DNA from: Treponema sp.
GTDB taxonomy: Bacteria > Spirochaetota > Spirochaetia > Treponematales > Treponemataceae
Direction of reading: 5' to 3'
Assembly: GCA_016292805.1 (NCBI GenBank)
Contig: JAEDFM010000027.1
Location: 1 to 30,108 of the forward strand
DNA: 30,108 nucleotides
In this document: piece by piece, positions 1-7,125 of the stretch
How the letters are laid out: each line of letters opens with the position of its first letter
Position numbering within the stretch: the first letter of the stretch is position 1
Translations under genes and position numbers: made by a program
The notes under the pieces: generated by a model
What the model saw: the letters and a program-made list of their open reading frames with translations, nothing else
What the model was told of the DNA's origin: nothing
The model's database searches: none

Positions 1-2
1 TG

Positions 3-110
3 GATACATCTAAATCAGCTGATCCTATTCCTGCTAATGTTGCAGCTTACGATAAAGCATACGCTGAATACCAGAAAATGGTAGATACTGTTGCTCCACT
101 TTACAAGTAA
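3..110 (+). CDS. C-terminal end of a probable FGGY sugar kinase (xylulokinase-like), partial
   Basis: The window opens inside a reading frame that ends in TAA at 108-110. The visible 35 residues include the stretch ANVAAYDKAYAEYQKM and end in VAPLYK. Tyr-rich tails of the type Y-x-x-x-Y-x-x-Y followed by a final hydrophobic Y/K are typical of FGGY carbohydrate kinases such as xylulokinase, which phosphorylate sugars in the cytoplasm. No catalytic residue lies in the window, so the family call rests on the tail and on the xylanase gene that follows. Two hairpins follow the stop, so the gene probably ends its own transcription unit. Another FGGY member is equally possible. Confidence 0.5.
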   Translation, partial: DTSKSADPIPANVAAYDKAYAEYQKMVDTVAPLYK

Positions 111-112
111 GT

Positions 113-158
113 AAAAAAACTCTGTTTATTTACATGTTCGCTTGCGCGAACGTTTTTT
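113..158 (+). repeat. Dispersed repeat copy 1 with GTTCGC/GCGAAC hairpin, acting as terminator
   Basis: A 6-bp stem GTTCGC (136-141) and GCGAAC (146-151) with loop TTGC is followed by a T run, so it can end transcription of the kinase gene. About 41 bases around it, starting AAAAACTCT and continuing TTTATTTACATG, recur in inverted orientation at 13064-13107 with three differences, two of them in the hairpin loop. That makes it a dispersed palindromic repeat rather than only a terminator. Confidence 0.7.
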
Positions 159-167
159 GATCCCAGT

Positions 168-202
168 AAAAAACCTGTCTAACCGAAGACAGGTTTTTTT
201 AT
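168..202 (+). terminator. Rho-independent terminator after the kinase gene
   Basis: A 9-bp stem AACCTGTCT (172-180) / AGACAGGTT (187-195) with a 6-nt loop is followed by seven T and preceded by A5, so it could work on both strands. It is the second terminator-like hairpin in a row before the xylanase promoter. Confidence 0.85.
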
Positions 203-221
203 TTTTATTTATAAATTCTTG

Positions 222-230
222 TGTTAGACT
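222..230 (+). promoter_or_regulatory. Candidate extended -10 promoter for the GH10-GH16 unit
   Basis: TGTTAGACT has the TGn extended -10 layout, with TAGACT as the hexamer. A very similar TGTTATACT precedes the exonuclease III gene at 5484-5492. No good -35 hexamer is visible 17 bases upstream. Transcription would start near 237 and run through the ribosome site AGAGGAA (250-256). Confidence 0.35.
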
Positions 231-261
231 GTTTTAAACAAAATATATCTAGAGGAACTTT

Positions 262-1425
262 ATGAAAAAATCACTTTTATTTGTTGTATTAATTATACTG
301 GCTAATTTTACAATCTTTGCACAAAAGCATACTTCTTTTGCAGAATTATCAAGCAAGTATGCTTATAAGTTTGGAACTTGTATTTCTATTGATACAGTTC
401 AGAATACTGCTTATCAAGAAATGGTAAAAAAAGATTACAATACTATTACTGCAACAAATGAATTTAAAGCTTATTCATTATTAAGCCAGGTGCAGTCTAT
501 GAAAGCAAATAAGCCAATGATGAATTATGAACGTGCTGATATGATTGCTGAATTTGCTCAGGCAAATGGAATTGGAATCCGTGGTCATGTTTTAGTTTGG
601 GATGCATATATGAAGGACTGGTTTTTTCGTGAAGGTTTTAGAAAAGATGGAGCAGTTGTTTCTAAGGAAGTAATGGAAGAACGTTTAAGAAGTTATATTA
701 CAGATGTAATTACTCATTTTGAAACTAAATATCCTGGCGTAGTTTACTGCTGGGATGTTGTTAATGAAGCTGTTGCAGATGGTGCCAATGAATGGGTTCA
801 AGGAAATTCTTATCACCTTCGTAAAACTCGTGGTGGCGCAAAAAATATGTTCTATGAAACTTTAGGAGAAGATTATGTTCTTTTTGCCTTTAAGTGTGCC
901 CGCGAAACTGTAAACAGTCTTGGAGCTGATATTAAACTTTTTTATAACGACTACAGTACTTTTTATGCAGACAAACGTGGTGCAATTTGTCGTCTTATCA
1001 AATATTTAAATAAGGATGAAAAACTTTGTGATGGTGTTGGTATGCAGGGATATATTGGTGGATATGGCCGACAGGAAGGATGTCTCAATGCTAAAGATCT
1101 TGTGCAGATTAAACAGACAATAAAAATGTACAGTGATTTGGGTGTTGAAGTTCAGCTTACAGAAGTAGCAGTACGAAACTACAAAAATGATGAATCTACT
1201 ATGAAAAAGCATGCATTATTTTGTGCAAAGTTGATATATGCTGTTCAGGAAGCTGTACTGGAAGGTGCTAATTTTACAGGTCTTACAATTTGGGGAATTA
1301 AAGACAATCCACAGCTTAAAGAAAGAGATTATTCTTATAAAATGAATGGTCCATATTGTGGTCTATATGATAATGATTTGCAGCCTAAAGAGTCATATTA
1401 TGAAGTTTATAATGCTTTGAAATAA
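262..1425 (+). CDS. Secreted GH10 endo-1,4-beta-xylanase
   Basis: Glycoside hydrolase family 10 enzyme that cleaves internal beta-1,4 bonds of xylan outside the cytoplasm. Residues 1-20 are a signal peptide (Lys-Lys, hydrophobic core, cleavage after TIFA). The catalytic domain follows: GHVLVWDAYMKDWFF near 108-122, the acid/base Glu169 in WDVVNEA, and the nucleophile Glu301 in VQLTEVAV. The usual LVWH histidine is Asp114 here, which may alter the -1 subsite. At 387 residues it is a single-domain enzyme with no visible carbohydrate-binding module. The start has AGAGGAA upstream. The GH16 gene begins 3 bases after its stop, so the two are probably co-transcribed and supply oligosaccharides together. 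A 34-bp CATAC/GTATG palindrome lies inside the gene at 328-361. Confidence 0.92.
   Translation: MKKSLLFVVLIILANFTIFAQKHTSFAELSSKYAYKFGTCISIDTVQNTAYQEMVKKDYNTITATNEFKAYSLLSQVQSMKANKPMMNYERADMIAEFAQANGIGIRGHVLVWDAYMKDWFFREGFRKDGAVVSKEVMEERLRSYITDVITHFETKYPGVVYCWDVVNEAVADGANEWVQGNSYHLRKTRGGAKNMFYETLGEDYVLFAFKCARETVNSLGADIKLFYNDYSTFYADKRGAICRLIKYLNKDEKLCDGVGMQGYIGGYGRQEGCLNAKDLVQIKQTIKMYSDLGVEVQLTEVAVRNYKNDESTMKKHALFCAKLIYAVQEAVLEGANFTGLTIWGIKDNPQLKERDYSYKMNGPYCGLYDNDLQPKESYYEVYNALK
328..361. repeat. 34-bp CATAC-N24-GTATG palindrome inside the xylanase gene
   Basis: CATACT (328-333) and AGTATG (356-361) are the ends of a 9-bp inverted repeat AGCATACTT / AAGTATGCT (326-334, 355-363). The length from the C to the last G is 34, identical to the units around paralogue B and to the site at paralogue A's promoter. 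It falls just after the signal peptide codons. It may be a real protein-binding site or a chance match in coding sequence. Confidence 0.5.
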
Positions 1426-1428
1426 TTA

Positions 1429-2286
1429 ATGGAAATGATAAAAAACCGGACTTTTCAATTTATAACTAAATATTATGCAATAATATGTTTTGGAATTATA
1501 TTATTGTGTTCATGTAAATCCACAGGAGGCTTTATGGAAGCAGAAAGAATCACATTTAACGGAACAAATTATGTTCAGTCTTTTTATGATGATTTTGATG
1601 GAGATGAGTTAAATTCTAAAAATTGGGAACGCTGTCCTGAATGGCAGCGACAGGATTTAGGTGGTTACTGGAAAAACGACTGTACAACAGTTAAAGACAG
1701 CTGCTTAATTCTTGAATCTAAAAAGGATGGAGACAATCTCTACAGTGGCGCTGTTAGAACAAACGGAAAATTTGAACAGGGTTATGGACTTTATAAAATC
1801 CGCTTTAAAACAGAAAAAACTTCGGGCTGTTGGTCTGCATTCTGGCTTATGACAGAAGCTGAAAAAAATATTGGTGGTGGTGCTGTTGATGGTGCAGAAA
1901 TTGATATTTTTGAAATTATTGCTAACGATTTGAACTATCCTGAAGGAAAACGCAAATATTTAAATTCTGCTGTTCATTGGGATGGTTATGATGCTGATCA
2001 TAAAATGCATAATTCAATGTATAATTTTGATGATTCATTCTATGAAGACTGGCACGAAGTAACCTTTGAATGGACAAAAGATTATTACAAGGCCTGGCTT
2101 GATAATGCAGCTGAACCATACTGGGATTCAACAAAAGACGGTGCAGAAGCTTACGGTGGAATTAATACTACAAAGAACTATGTAAAAATCACTTCCGAAT
2201 TTGGAAAGTGGGGTGGGGATGTAAAAGATGAATTGCTTCCACATCATTTTTATGTAGATTGGGTAAAGATTTATAAACCTGAGTAA
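1429..2286 (+). CDS. GH16 beta-glucanase lipoprotein
   Basis: Glycoside hydrolase family 16 endo-beta-glucanase (laminarinase/lichenase type), acting on beta-1,3 or mixed-linkage glucans at the cell surface or in the periplasm. Residues 1-28 form a lipoprotein signal ending LLCSC, so Cys29 would be lipidated. The GH16 signature EIDIFE is at 157-162: nucleophile Glu157, Asp159 and acid/base Glu162. The aromatic regions GCWSAFWLM and AVHWDGYD line the cleft. The 285 residues are a bare catalytic domain. ATG 1429 has no good ribosome site and lies 3 bases after the xylanase stop, which suggests translational coupling. ATG 1435 is an alternative. A strong AGGAGG also precedes the internal ATG 1534, which would give a form without the signal. 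Substrate specificity cannot be read from the sequence. Confidence 0.88.
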   Translation: MEMIKNRTFQFITKYYAIICFGIILLCSCKSTGGFMEAERITFNGTNYVQSFYDDFDGDELNSKNWERCPEWQRQDLGGYWKNDCTTVKDSCLILESKKDGDNLYSGAVRTNGKFEQGYGLYKIRFKTEKTSGCWSAFWLMTEAEKNIGGGAVDGAEIDIFEIIANDLNYPEGKRKYLNSAVHWDGYDADHKMHNSMYNFDDSFYEDWHEVTFEWTKDYYKAWLDNAAEPYWDSTKDGAEAYGGINTTKNYVKITSEFGKWGGDVKDELLPHHFYVDWVKIYKPE

Positions 2287-2301
2287 TACGAATTAATCAT
2301 A

Positions 2302-2347
2302 AAAAAAGCCTGTGTTTGGTAAAAGCATACTAAACACAGGCTTTTTT
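2302..2347. terminator. Bidirectional terminator between GH16 and lysA
   Basis: A 16-bp perfect stem (2302-2317 and 2332-2347) with core GCCTGTGTTT has six A on one side and six T on the other. It can therefore stop both the plus-strand glucanase transcript and the convergent minus-strand lysA transcript. Confidence 0.92.
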
Positions 2348-2370
2348 ATTTATTGGTTTGCTTTAATTAC

Positions 2371-3636
2371 TTAGTTGAAGTCTTTTACTCCACCTAAATC
2401 CAAGGTTGCAAATAAATCATCAATTGTTTCGCGGCGGCGGATTTCTTTAAAGCTTCCGTCACATCTCATAAGAACTTCGCCACAGCGGAGCTTACCGTTG
2501 TAGTTGAAGCCCATTGCACGGCCGTGAGCACCAGCGTCGTGAATAATTACATGGTCACCCATATCAATTTTTGGAAGTGGACGCTGAACAGCAAACTTAT
2601 CGCAGTTTTCGCAAAGAGAACCAACAACATCGTAAACTTCTGTTTTTGGAGCATCTTCTTTACCGCTTACTGTAACTTCATGGTAAGAACCATACATACC
2701 TGGGCGCATTAAGTCAGCCATACAAGAGTCTACTGCAATGTATTCGCGGTAAATGTGTTTCTGGTGAATTGCAGTTGTAATAAGCCATCCGTAAGGACCT
2801 GTAATTGGACGACCACATTCCCAGTAAATAGAAAGTGGATCAAGGCCAGCTGGAACAACAACGCGGTCGTATTCCTTGCGGATTCCCTGAGCAACTACAT
2901 CGTAATCAACAGCTTTCTGATCAGGTTTGTAAGGAATACCAAGTCCACCACCAAGGTCAACAAATTCAATACGAACACCAGTTTTTTCTTTAATTTCTGC
3001 AGCAAGTTCAAAAACAAGTTTAGCTGTATCAACAAAGAAATCAGGGTTTAATTCGTTTGAGGCAACCATTGTGTGGAGACCAAAGTGCTGAACACCTTCA
3101 TCCTTACAGATTTTATAAGCTTCAATAATCTGAGCACGAGTTAAACCGTATTTTGCTTCTTCTGGCTTACCAATAATTGAGTTACAGCCAGTTTTTTCAT
3201 TTCCAGGATTGTAGCGGAAACAGATTGTTTCAGGTAATTTTCCAAGAGTCTTTTTTAAGAATTCAATGTGAGTAATATCGTCAAGATTAATAATGTTTCC
3301 CTGTTTATAAGCCAATTCATATTCAGAAGCAGGAGTTTCGTTTGAAGTAAAGATAACTTTTTTACCTTTAATTCCAGCCATTTCAGAAAGCATAAGTTCT
3401 GGCATTGAAGAACAATCTGCTCCACATCCTTCATCAGCTAATACTTTAAGAAGATAAGGGTTAGGACAAGCTTTTACTGCAAAGTGTTCGCGGAAATCTG
3501 GGAAAATGCTGAAAGCCTTTGTAAATTTCTGCATGTTTTCGCGAATAGCTTTTTCATCATACAAATAGAATGGAGTTGGGAAATCTTTAATAAGATTATC
3601 AAGCTGGTTTTTGTTTAATGGGAAATTTGAACTCAT
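2371..3636 (-). CDS. lysA: Diaminopimelate decarboxylase-like PLP enzyme (LysA family)
   Basis: Fold-type III pyridoxal-phosphate decarboxylase. The family member LysA converts meso-diaminopimelate to lysine in the cytoplasm. The PLP lysine is Lys55 in HFAVKAC. The glycine-rich phosphate loop VDLGGGLGIPY lies near 225-236. The dimer-partner cysteine motif GSLCENCD lies in the C-terminal beta domain, and HDAGAHGRAMG follows. The 421 residues match the family. The start has GAGGTAAA upstream (plus 3641-3647) and a TATAAT box 5-10 bases before that, giving a very short leader. It is divergent from the HD-GYP gene. Related decarboxylases (ornithine/arginine, carboxynorspermidine) share the fold, but the CENCD region favours LysA. 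Confidence 0.8.
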   Translation of the reverse strand: MSSNFPLNKNQLDNLIKDFPTPFYLYDEKAIRENMQKFTKAFSIFPDFREHFAVKACPNPYLLKVLADEGCGADCSSMPELMLSEMAGIKGKKVIFTSNETPASEYELAYKQGNIINLDDITHIEFLKKTLGKLPETICFRYNPGNEKTGCNSIIGKPEEAKYGLTRAQIIEAYKICKDEGVQHFGLHTMVASNELNPDFFVDTAKLVFELAAEIKEKTGVRIEFVDLGGGLGIPYKPDQKAVDYDVVAQGIRKEYDRVVVPAGLDPLSIYWECGRPITGPYGWLITTAIHQKHIYREYIAVDSCMADLMRPGMYGSYHEVTVSGKEDAPKTEVYDVVGSLCENCDKFAVQRPLPKIDMGDHVIIHDAGAHGRAMGFNYNGKLRCGEVLMRCDGSFKEIRRRETIDDLFATLDLGGVKDFN

Positions 3637-3653
3637 ATTTTTACCTCAAAAAA

Positions 3654-3682
3654 ATTATAGCGAAATGAATAAATCTTGGAAA
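3654..3682 (-). promoter_or_regulatory. Promoter for lysA
   Basis: On the minus strand TTTCCA (plus 3677-3682), a 17-bp spacer and TATAAT (plus 3654-3659). The expected start site is about 11 bases before the ATG, so the leader is little more than the ribosome site. Confidence 0.55.
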
Positions 3683-3736
3683 TTAGATATAGAAAATTTA
3701 AATCATGAATTTATTCTATTACAAAAAAAGTGGATT

Positions 3737-3770
3737 TATACTATAATAATAACAAAAGTAATAAAGTATG
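3737..3770. promoter_or_regulatory. Promoter and near-match 34-bp palindrome at the HD-GYP gene
   Basis: TATAAT at 3742-3747 is a consensus -10 box with a weak -35 (TTACAA, 3719-3724) at 17 bp. The stretch TATACT (3737-3742) to AGTATG (3765-3770) has the 34-bp geometry of the CATAC-N24-GTATG sites with one mismatch. It ends on the start codon, as at paralogue A. The match is weaker and may be chance. Confidence 0.45.
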
Positions 3771-5468
3771 TTGAAATGGTTATATTTAATAAATGCTTTA
3801 ATTTCATTTATTTGTTTGTTGTATTACTTTGAAATTACTTCAACCAAAATCAATCAAAAGCAGCTCTTCATTCTAATTCTAACAACAGTCTCAAATTATG
3901 CCTTTGCCTTAAGTGTTTTTGCAGATAACCTGGAAGGGGTTTATGTAGGATTACAGGTATATTATGCTTCCAATATATTTGTGGCACTGTTATTTTTAAT
4001 GGTTATTGCCGAATTATGCGGATATAAGTTATCAAGAGCTGTGGGTTTTAGTTTTTTGGGCTTAGGTCTTGGTATTATTCTTGCTTATAGTCAAATTAAA
4101 CATAATGGTTTGTATTATAAAGACTTCTGGTTAGATACAGTTCACGGCATATCTGCTATGGGTCGCACTTATGGACCGCTTCATTTTTTCTTATTGCTGT
4201 ATATTGGTTTAATAGATTGTTTTTCTATTGGATATGTTTTGTATGCTTTCAGAAAAAGAAAGGATATGTCTAAACGCACTATTGTAATTCTTTTGCTTTT
4301 GCTTTTAGCTTCATCTTTGCTTTATGTATTTCCAAAAGTTTCAAAGTTGAAATTCGAAATAATGCCATTTATCTTCTGTTTAATAGATATTGTTGTAGTT
4401 TATTTATTTTACAGAGCGGCACTTTATGATATTTCATCAAATCTTTTGAATGTATATGAACGCCGTTCTGAATATGGTTGTGTAGCAATTGATGTTAAAT
4501 ATAGATATCTGGGTGCCAATAAATTTGCAAGAGAAATTTTCCCATATTTAGAAAATATTCGTATTGATAGCCGAATGAATATAGAAGATGAAAATATTTT
4601 TTGTGAAACTGTTTTACCTTGGCTTGATAATTGGATAAATGGACAGCATGATGAGCTTACTGTAACTGTAAAATCTAAAAGTGTAATTTGTGCTGTAAAC
4701 GAAATTAAAAATGGTAAACACATTGTAGGTTATTTAATTGAGCTTAGGGATAATACTCAAATCCAGCACTACATGGATATGATTAATAACTACAATGAAA
4801 AGCTGCAGAACGAAGTCAATGTTAAGACAAAACAGCTCCAGGATATTCAGGATTCTATTATTTCAGGAATGGCCACTATGGTTGAAAGCCGTGATAACTC
4901 AACAGGTGGACATATTAAGCGTACTAGTGCAGGGGTAAAGCTGTTTGTAGAACGCCTTTTGGCTTCGAAAAAATATAAAGAAATAACTCCAGATTTTTGT
5001 GAAAGATTGATTAAAGCTGCTCCAATGCATGATCTTGGCAAAATTGCGGTAGATGATGCAATTCTTCGTAAACCTGATAAATTTACAGAAGATGAGTATG
5101 AAAAAATGAAAGTTCATGCTGTGGAAGGTGCTAGAATTGTAAATGAAGTTCTTCGTAATGTAGATGACAAACAATTCAAAACTATTGCTACAAATGTTGC
5201 TTATTATCATCATGAACACTGGGATGGAAAAGGTTATCCTAATAATCTTTATGGAGAAAAGATTCCGCTGGAAGCACGAATTATGGCTTTTGCAGATGTA
5301 TTTGATGCACTTGTAAGTAACCGCTGTTATAAAAAGGCAATGTCTTTTGACCAGGCCTTTAGTATTATAAAACAAGATTTAGGTGCACAATTTGATCCAG
5401 AGTTAGGTGAATATTTTTTGGAATGTCGTCCGGAATTAGAAGCATTGTACACGAGTCTTGATGAATAG
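3768..5468 (+). CDS. Membrane-bound HD-GYP phosphodiesterase with 7-helix sensor
   Basis: Predicted c-di-GMP phosphodiesterase. Residues 1-225 hold about seven hydrophobic helices with short loops, the layout of 7TM sensor regions (histidine-kinase-N or 7TMR-like). Residues about 230-325 form a soluble PAS-like linker (GCVAIDVKYRYLGANKFA), then a coiled coil (about 335-355). The HD-GYP domain runs to the C-terminus, with the metal-binding pair in MHDLGKIAV, HHEHWDGKGYP carrying the GYP signature, and RIMAFADVFDAL. All key residues are present, so it should be active. The start is ATG 3768 with only a weak ribosome site (TAAAG). The exonuclease III gene 42 bases downstream has its own promoter. 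The signal sensed is unknown. Confidence 0.85.
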   Translation: MLKWLYLINALISFICLLYYFEITSTKINQKQLFILILTTVSNYAFALSVFADNLEGVYVGLQVYYASNIFVALLFLMVIAELCGYKLSRAVGFSFLGLGLGIILAYSQIKHNGLYYKDFWLDTVHGISAMGRTYGPLHFFLLLYIGLIDCFSIGYVLYAFRKRKDMSKRTIVILLLLLLASSLLYVFPKVSKLKFEIMPFIFCLIDIVVVYLFYRAALYDISSNLLNVYERRSEYGCVAIDVKYRYLGANKFAREIFPYLENIRIDSRMNIEDENIFCETVLPWLDNWINGQHDELTVTVKSKSVICAVNEIKNGKHIVGYLIELRDNTQIQHYMDMINNYNEKLQNEVNVKTKQLQDIQDSIISGMATMVESRDNSTGGHIKRTSAGVKLFVERLLASKKYKEITPDFCERLIKAAPMHDLGKIAVDDAILRKPDKFTEDEYEKMKVHAVEGARIVNEVLRNVDDKQFKTIATNVAYYHHEHWDGKGYPNNLYGEKIPLEARIMAFADVFDALVSNRCYKKAMSFDQAFSIIKQDLGAQFDPELGEYFLECRPELEALYTSLDE

Positions 5469-5483
5469 AAATAGAATTTTTCG

Positions 5484-5492
5484 TGTTATACT
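5484..5492 (+). promoter_or_regulatory. Extended -10 promoter for exoA
   Basis: TGTTATACT is a TGn-extended -10 (hexamer TATACT at 5487-5492). Transcription would start near 5499, just before the ribosome site AAAGG (5498-5502). No convincing -35 is present. Confidence 0.5.
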
Positions 5493-5510
5493 TATTGAAA
5501 GGTTGTAGAT

Positions 5511-6299
5511 ATGAAAATTATTTCATGGAATGTTAATGGAATTCGTTCGGTAGAAAAGAAAGGTTTTGTGAACTGGCTTTTAAGCACAGAAGCTGATGTA
5601 ATCTGTATTCAGGAAACAAAAGCTCATCAGGGACAACTTTCTCCAGAACTGATAAATCCTGCAGATATTACAAAAGGTCTTTCTTATACATCATATTTTA
5701 ATAGTGCTGTAAGACCTGGTTATTCAGGAACAGCAATTTATTGTAAAAATAAGCCGGATTCAGTGGAAAATCTTGGAGATCCTGAGTTTGATTCGGAAGG
5801 GCGGGTAACAATTGTAAAGCTTGGAACTACAGCTGTAATTTCGGCTTATTTTCCTAACAGTCAGGATGATGAAGAAGGCGGACATCCCCGATTAGCATAT
5901 AAACTGGCTTTTAACGAGGCTATTCATAAAAAATGTGATCAGCTTGTAGCAGATGGTTTTAATGTAGTTTTGTGCGGCGATTATAATGTGGCCCATAAAG
6001 AAATTGATATTGCTAATCCAAAGACAAATACTAAACACGCAGGCTTTTTACCTGAAGAACGGGAGTGGATGGATAAATTTACAGCTTCCGGATATGTAGA
6101 TACCTTCCGTGTTTTTAACAAGGAACCGGGACAGTACAGCTGGTGGAGTTATAGATTTCATGCCCGGGAAAAAAATGTAGGCTGGCGACTTGATTATGAA
6201 TGTATAAATCCAGAATTCCTGCCAAAACTTAAGGCTGCTGGAATTATGAAGGAAGTTATGGGTTCGGATCATTGTCCTGTATGGATTGAAGTAGAATAG
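5511..6299 (+). CDS. exoA: Exodeoxyribonuclease III / AP endonuclease
   Basis: Xth/ExoA-family enzyme of the exonuclease-endonuclease-phosphatase fold. It nicks DNA 5' of abasic sites in base-excision repair and removes 3' blocks. The N-terminus MKIISWNVNGIRS is characteristic. The metal-binding Glu35 is in IQETK. GDYNVAHKEIDIANP carries the Asp/Asn pair, and the C-terminal GSDHCPVWIEVE holds the catalytic His. The substrate-binding block WWSYRFHAREKNVGWRLDY is intact. The 262 residues are the normal family length. It has its own extended -10 promoter. Confidence 0.93.
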   Translation: MKIISWNVNGIRSVEKKGFVNWLLSTEADVICIQETKAHQGQLSPELINPADITKGLSYTSYFNSAVRPGYSGTAIYCKNKPDSVENLGDPEFDSEGRVTIVKLGTTAVISAYFPNSQDDEEGGHPRLAYKLAFNEAIHKKCDQLVADGFNVVLCGDYNVAHKEIDIANPKTNTKHAGFLPEEREWMDKFTASGYVDTFRVFNKEPGQYSWWSYRFHAREKNVGWRLDYECINPEFLPKLKAAGIMKEVMGSDHCPVWIEVE

Positions 6300-6349
6300 A
6301 AATATACAAAATATGAGTATTTTTTCTTAATGTAAATTCCCTATAGGAG

Positions 6350-6358
6350 TGATAAAAT
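6350..6358 (+). promoter_or_regulatory. Extended -10 promoter for the DUF4867-like gene
   Basis: TGATAAAAT has TG, one base, then TAAAAT (6353-6358). The matching -35 is poor (ATGTAA at 6330-6335). It lies 38 bases before the gene, and a strong AAGGAG ribosome site follows at 6379-6384. Confidence 0.45.
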
Positions 6359-6396
6359 ATAAATATATACCTAAAAAAAAGGAGACAAAAAACTAA

Positions 6397-7041
6397 ATGC
6401 GTATTAAATCAGTATTTTCACACAGCTTTGAAAAATATGGTAAGGTTCTTACAGGTTATGATGTAACAGACCTTCTTAAAAAGTTGGACGATACAACAAA
6501 AAAACCAGACAATGCAGTAATTTATGAACCAGGTGATGCTGGTCTTGAATCACTTCCAATCGCTAAAGAATTCAGCGACAATGCTTACGGTGGAATGCCA
6601 ATTCAGGTTGGTTACTGTAATGGTAACAACACAAAATTAAACTGTCTTGAATGGCACCGTGGTTCAGAATTGAACATCCCTTCAAATGACATTGTACTTT
6701 TACTTGCACCACTTCAGTCAGTAAAGAACGGAAAATTGAATACAAATGCTGTAGAAGCTTTCTATGTTCCAGCTGGAACTGTTGTTCAGGTTTACGAAAC
6801 AACATTGCACTATGCTCCATGTAACGCTGTTAAAAATGGCGAAGTTTCAAAAGAAGGATTCCGTGTTATCATCGTTCTTCCAAAAGATACAAACACAGAA
6901 AAACCAGCTATTGAACCAAAAAATCTTGAAGATAAATTGCTTTGGGCTCGCAACAAGTGGCTCATCGCTCATCCAGATTCAAGTGAAGCAAAACAGGGCG
7001 CTTTTGTTGGCTTAACTGGAATCAATATTGATTTAGCATAA
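6397..7041 (+). CDS. DUF4867-like cupin-type protein
   Basis: A 214-residue soluble protein with no signal peptide or membrane segment. The pattern resembles the DUF4867 family, small beta-rich proteins often found among sugar-catabolism genes of Firmicutes and spirochaetes. CNGNNTKLNCLEWHRGSELN, followed by VEAFYVPAGTVVQVYETTLHYAPC and then FRVIIVLP, looks like a cupin barrel with possible metal ligands (His in LEWHR, Glu in VYETTLHYAPC). It is flanked by its own promoter, a good ribosome site and a terminator, so it is monocistronic. No enzymatic reaction is assigned. A sugar isomerase or sensor role is only a guess from the neighbouring uxaC and xylanase genes. Confidence 0.6.
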   Translation: MRIKSVFSHSFEKYGKVLTGYDVTDLLKKLDDTTKKPDNAVIYEPGDAGLESLPIAKEFSDNAYGGMPIQVGYCNGNNTKLNCLEWHRGSELNIPSNDIVLLLAPLQSVKNGKLNTNAVEAFYVPAGTVVQVYETTLHYAPCNAVKNGEVSKEGFRVIIVLPKDTNTEKPAIEPKNLEDKLLWARNKWLIAHPDSSEAKQGAFVGLTGINIDLA

Positions 7042-7049
7042 CAAGATAA

Positions 7050-7078
7050 TTGTTGTTGGATTAAACCTGTGATAGAAT
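7050..7078 (+). promoter_or_regulatory. Promoter of the YhhN-like gene, embedded in a terminator
   Basis: TTGTTG (7050-7055), a 17-bp spacer and TAGAAT (7073-7078) preceded by TGA form a good extended -10 promoter. The start site would be near 7085, in the terminator loop. The new transcript therefore carries only the right arm and escapes the hairpin. Confidence 0.7.
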
Positions 7079-7112
7079 ACCAAACTGTATTTATCACGGG
7101 TTTATTTTTTTT
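7063..7112 (+). terminator. Terminator of the DUF4867-like gene
   Basis: A 12-bp stem AAACCTGTGATA (7063-7074) / TATCACGGGTTT (7092-7103) has one wobble pair and is followed by A and a run of eight T. The left arm also contains the -10 box of the next gene, so terminator and promoter share bases. Confidence 0.85.
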
Positions 7113-7125
7113 AACGGAGAGATTT

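Noticed and set aside
1006..1212. Antisense frames in the xylanase and other genes
   Set aside because: Shadow frames of well-supported genes, with no start signals or domains.
7069..7125. GTG start for the YhhN-like gene
   Set aside because: It overlaps the -10 box and lies in the terminator stem; ATG 7126 has a proper ribosome site.
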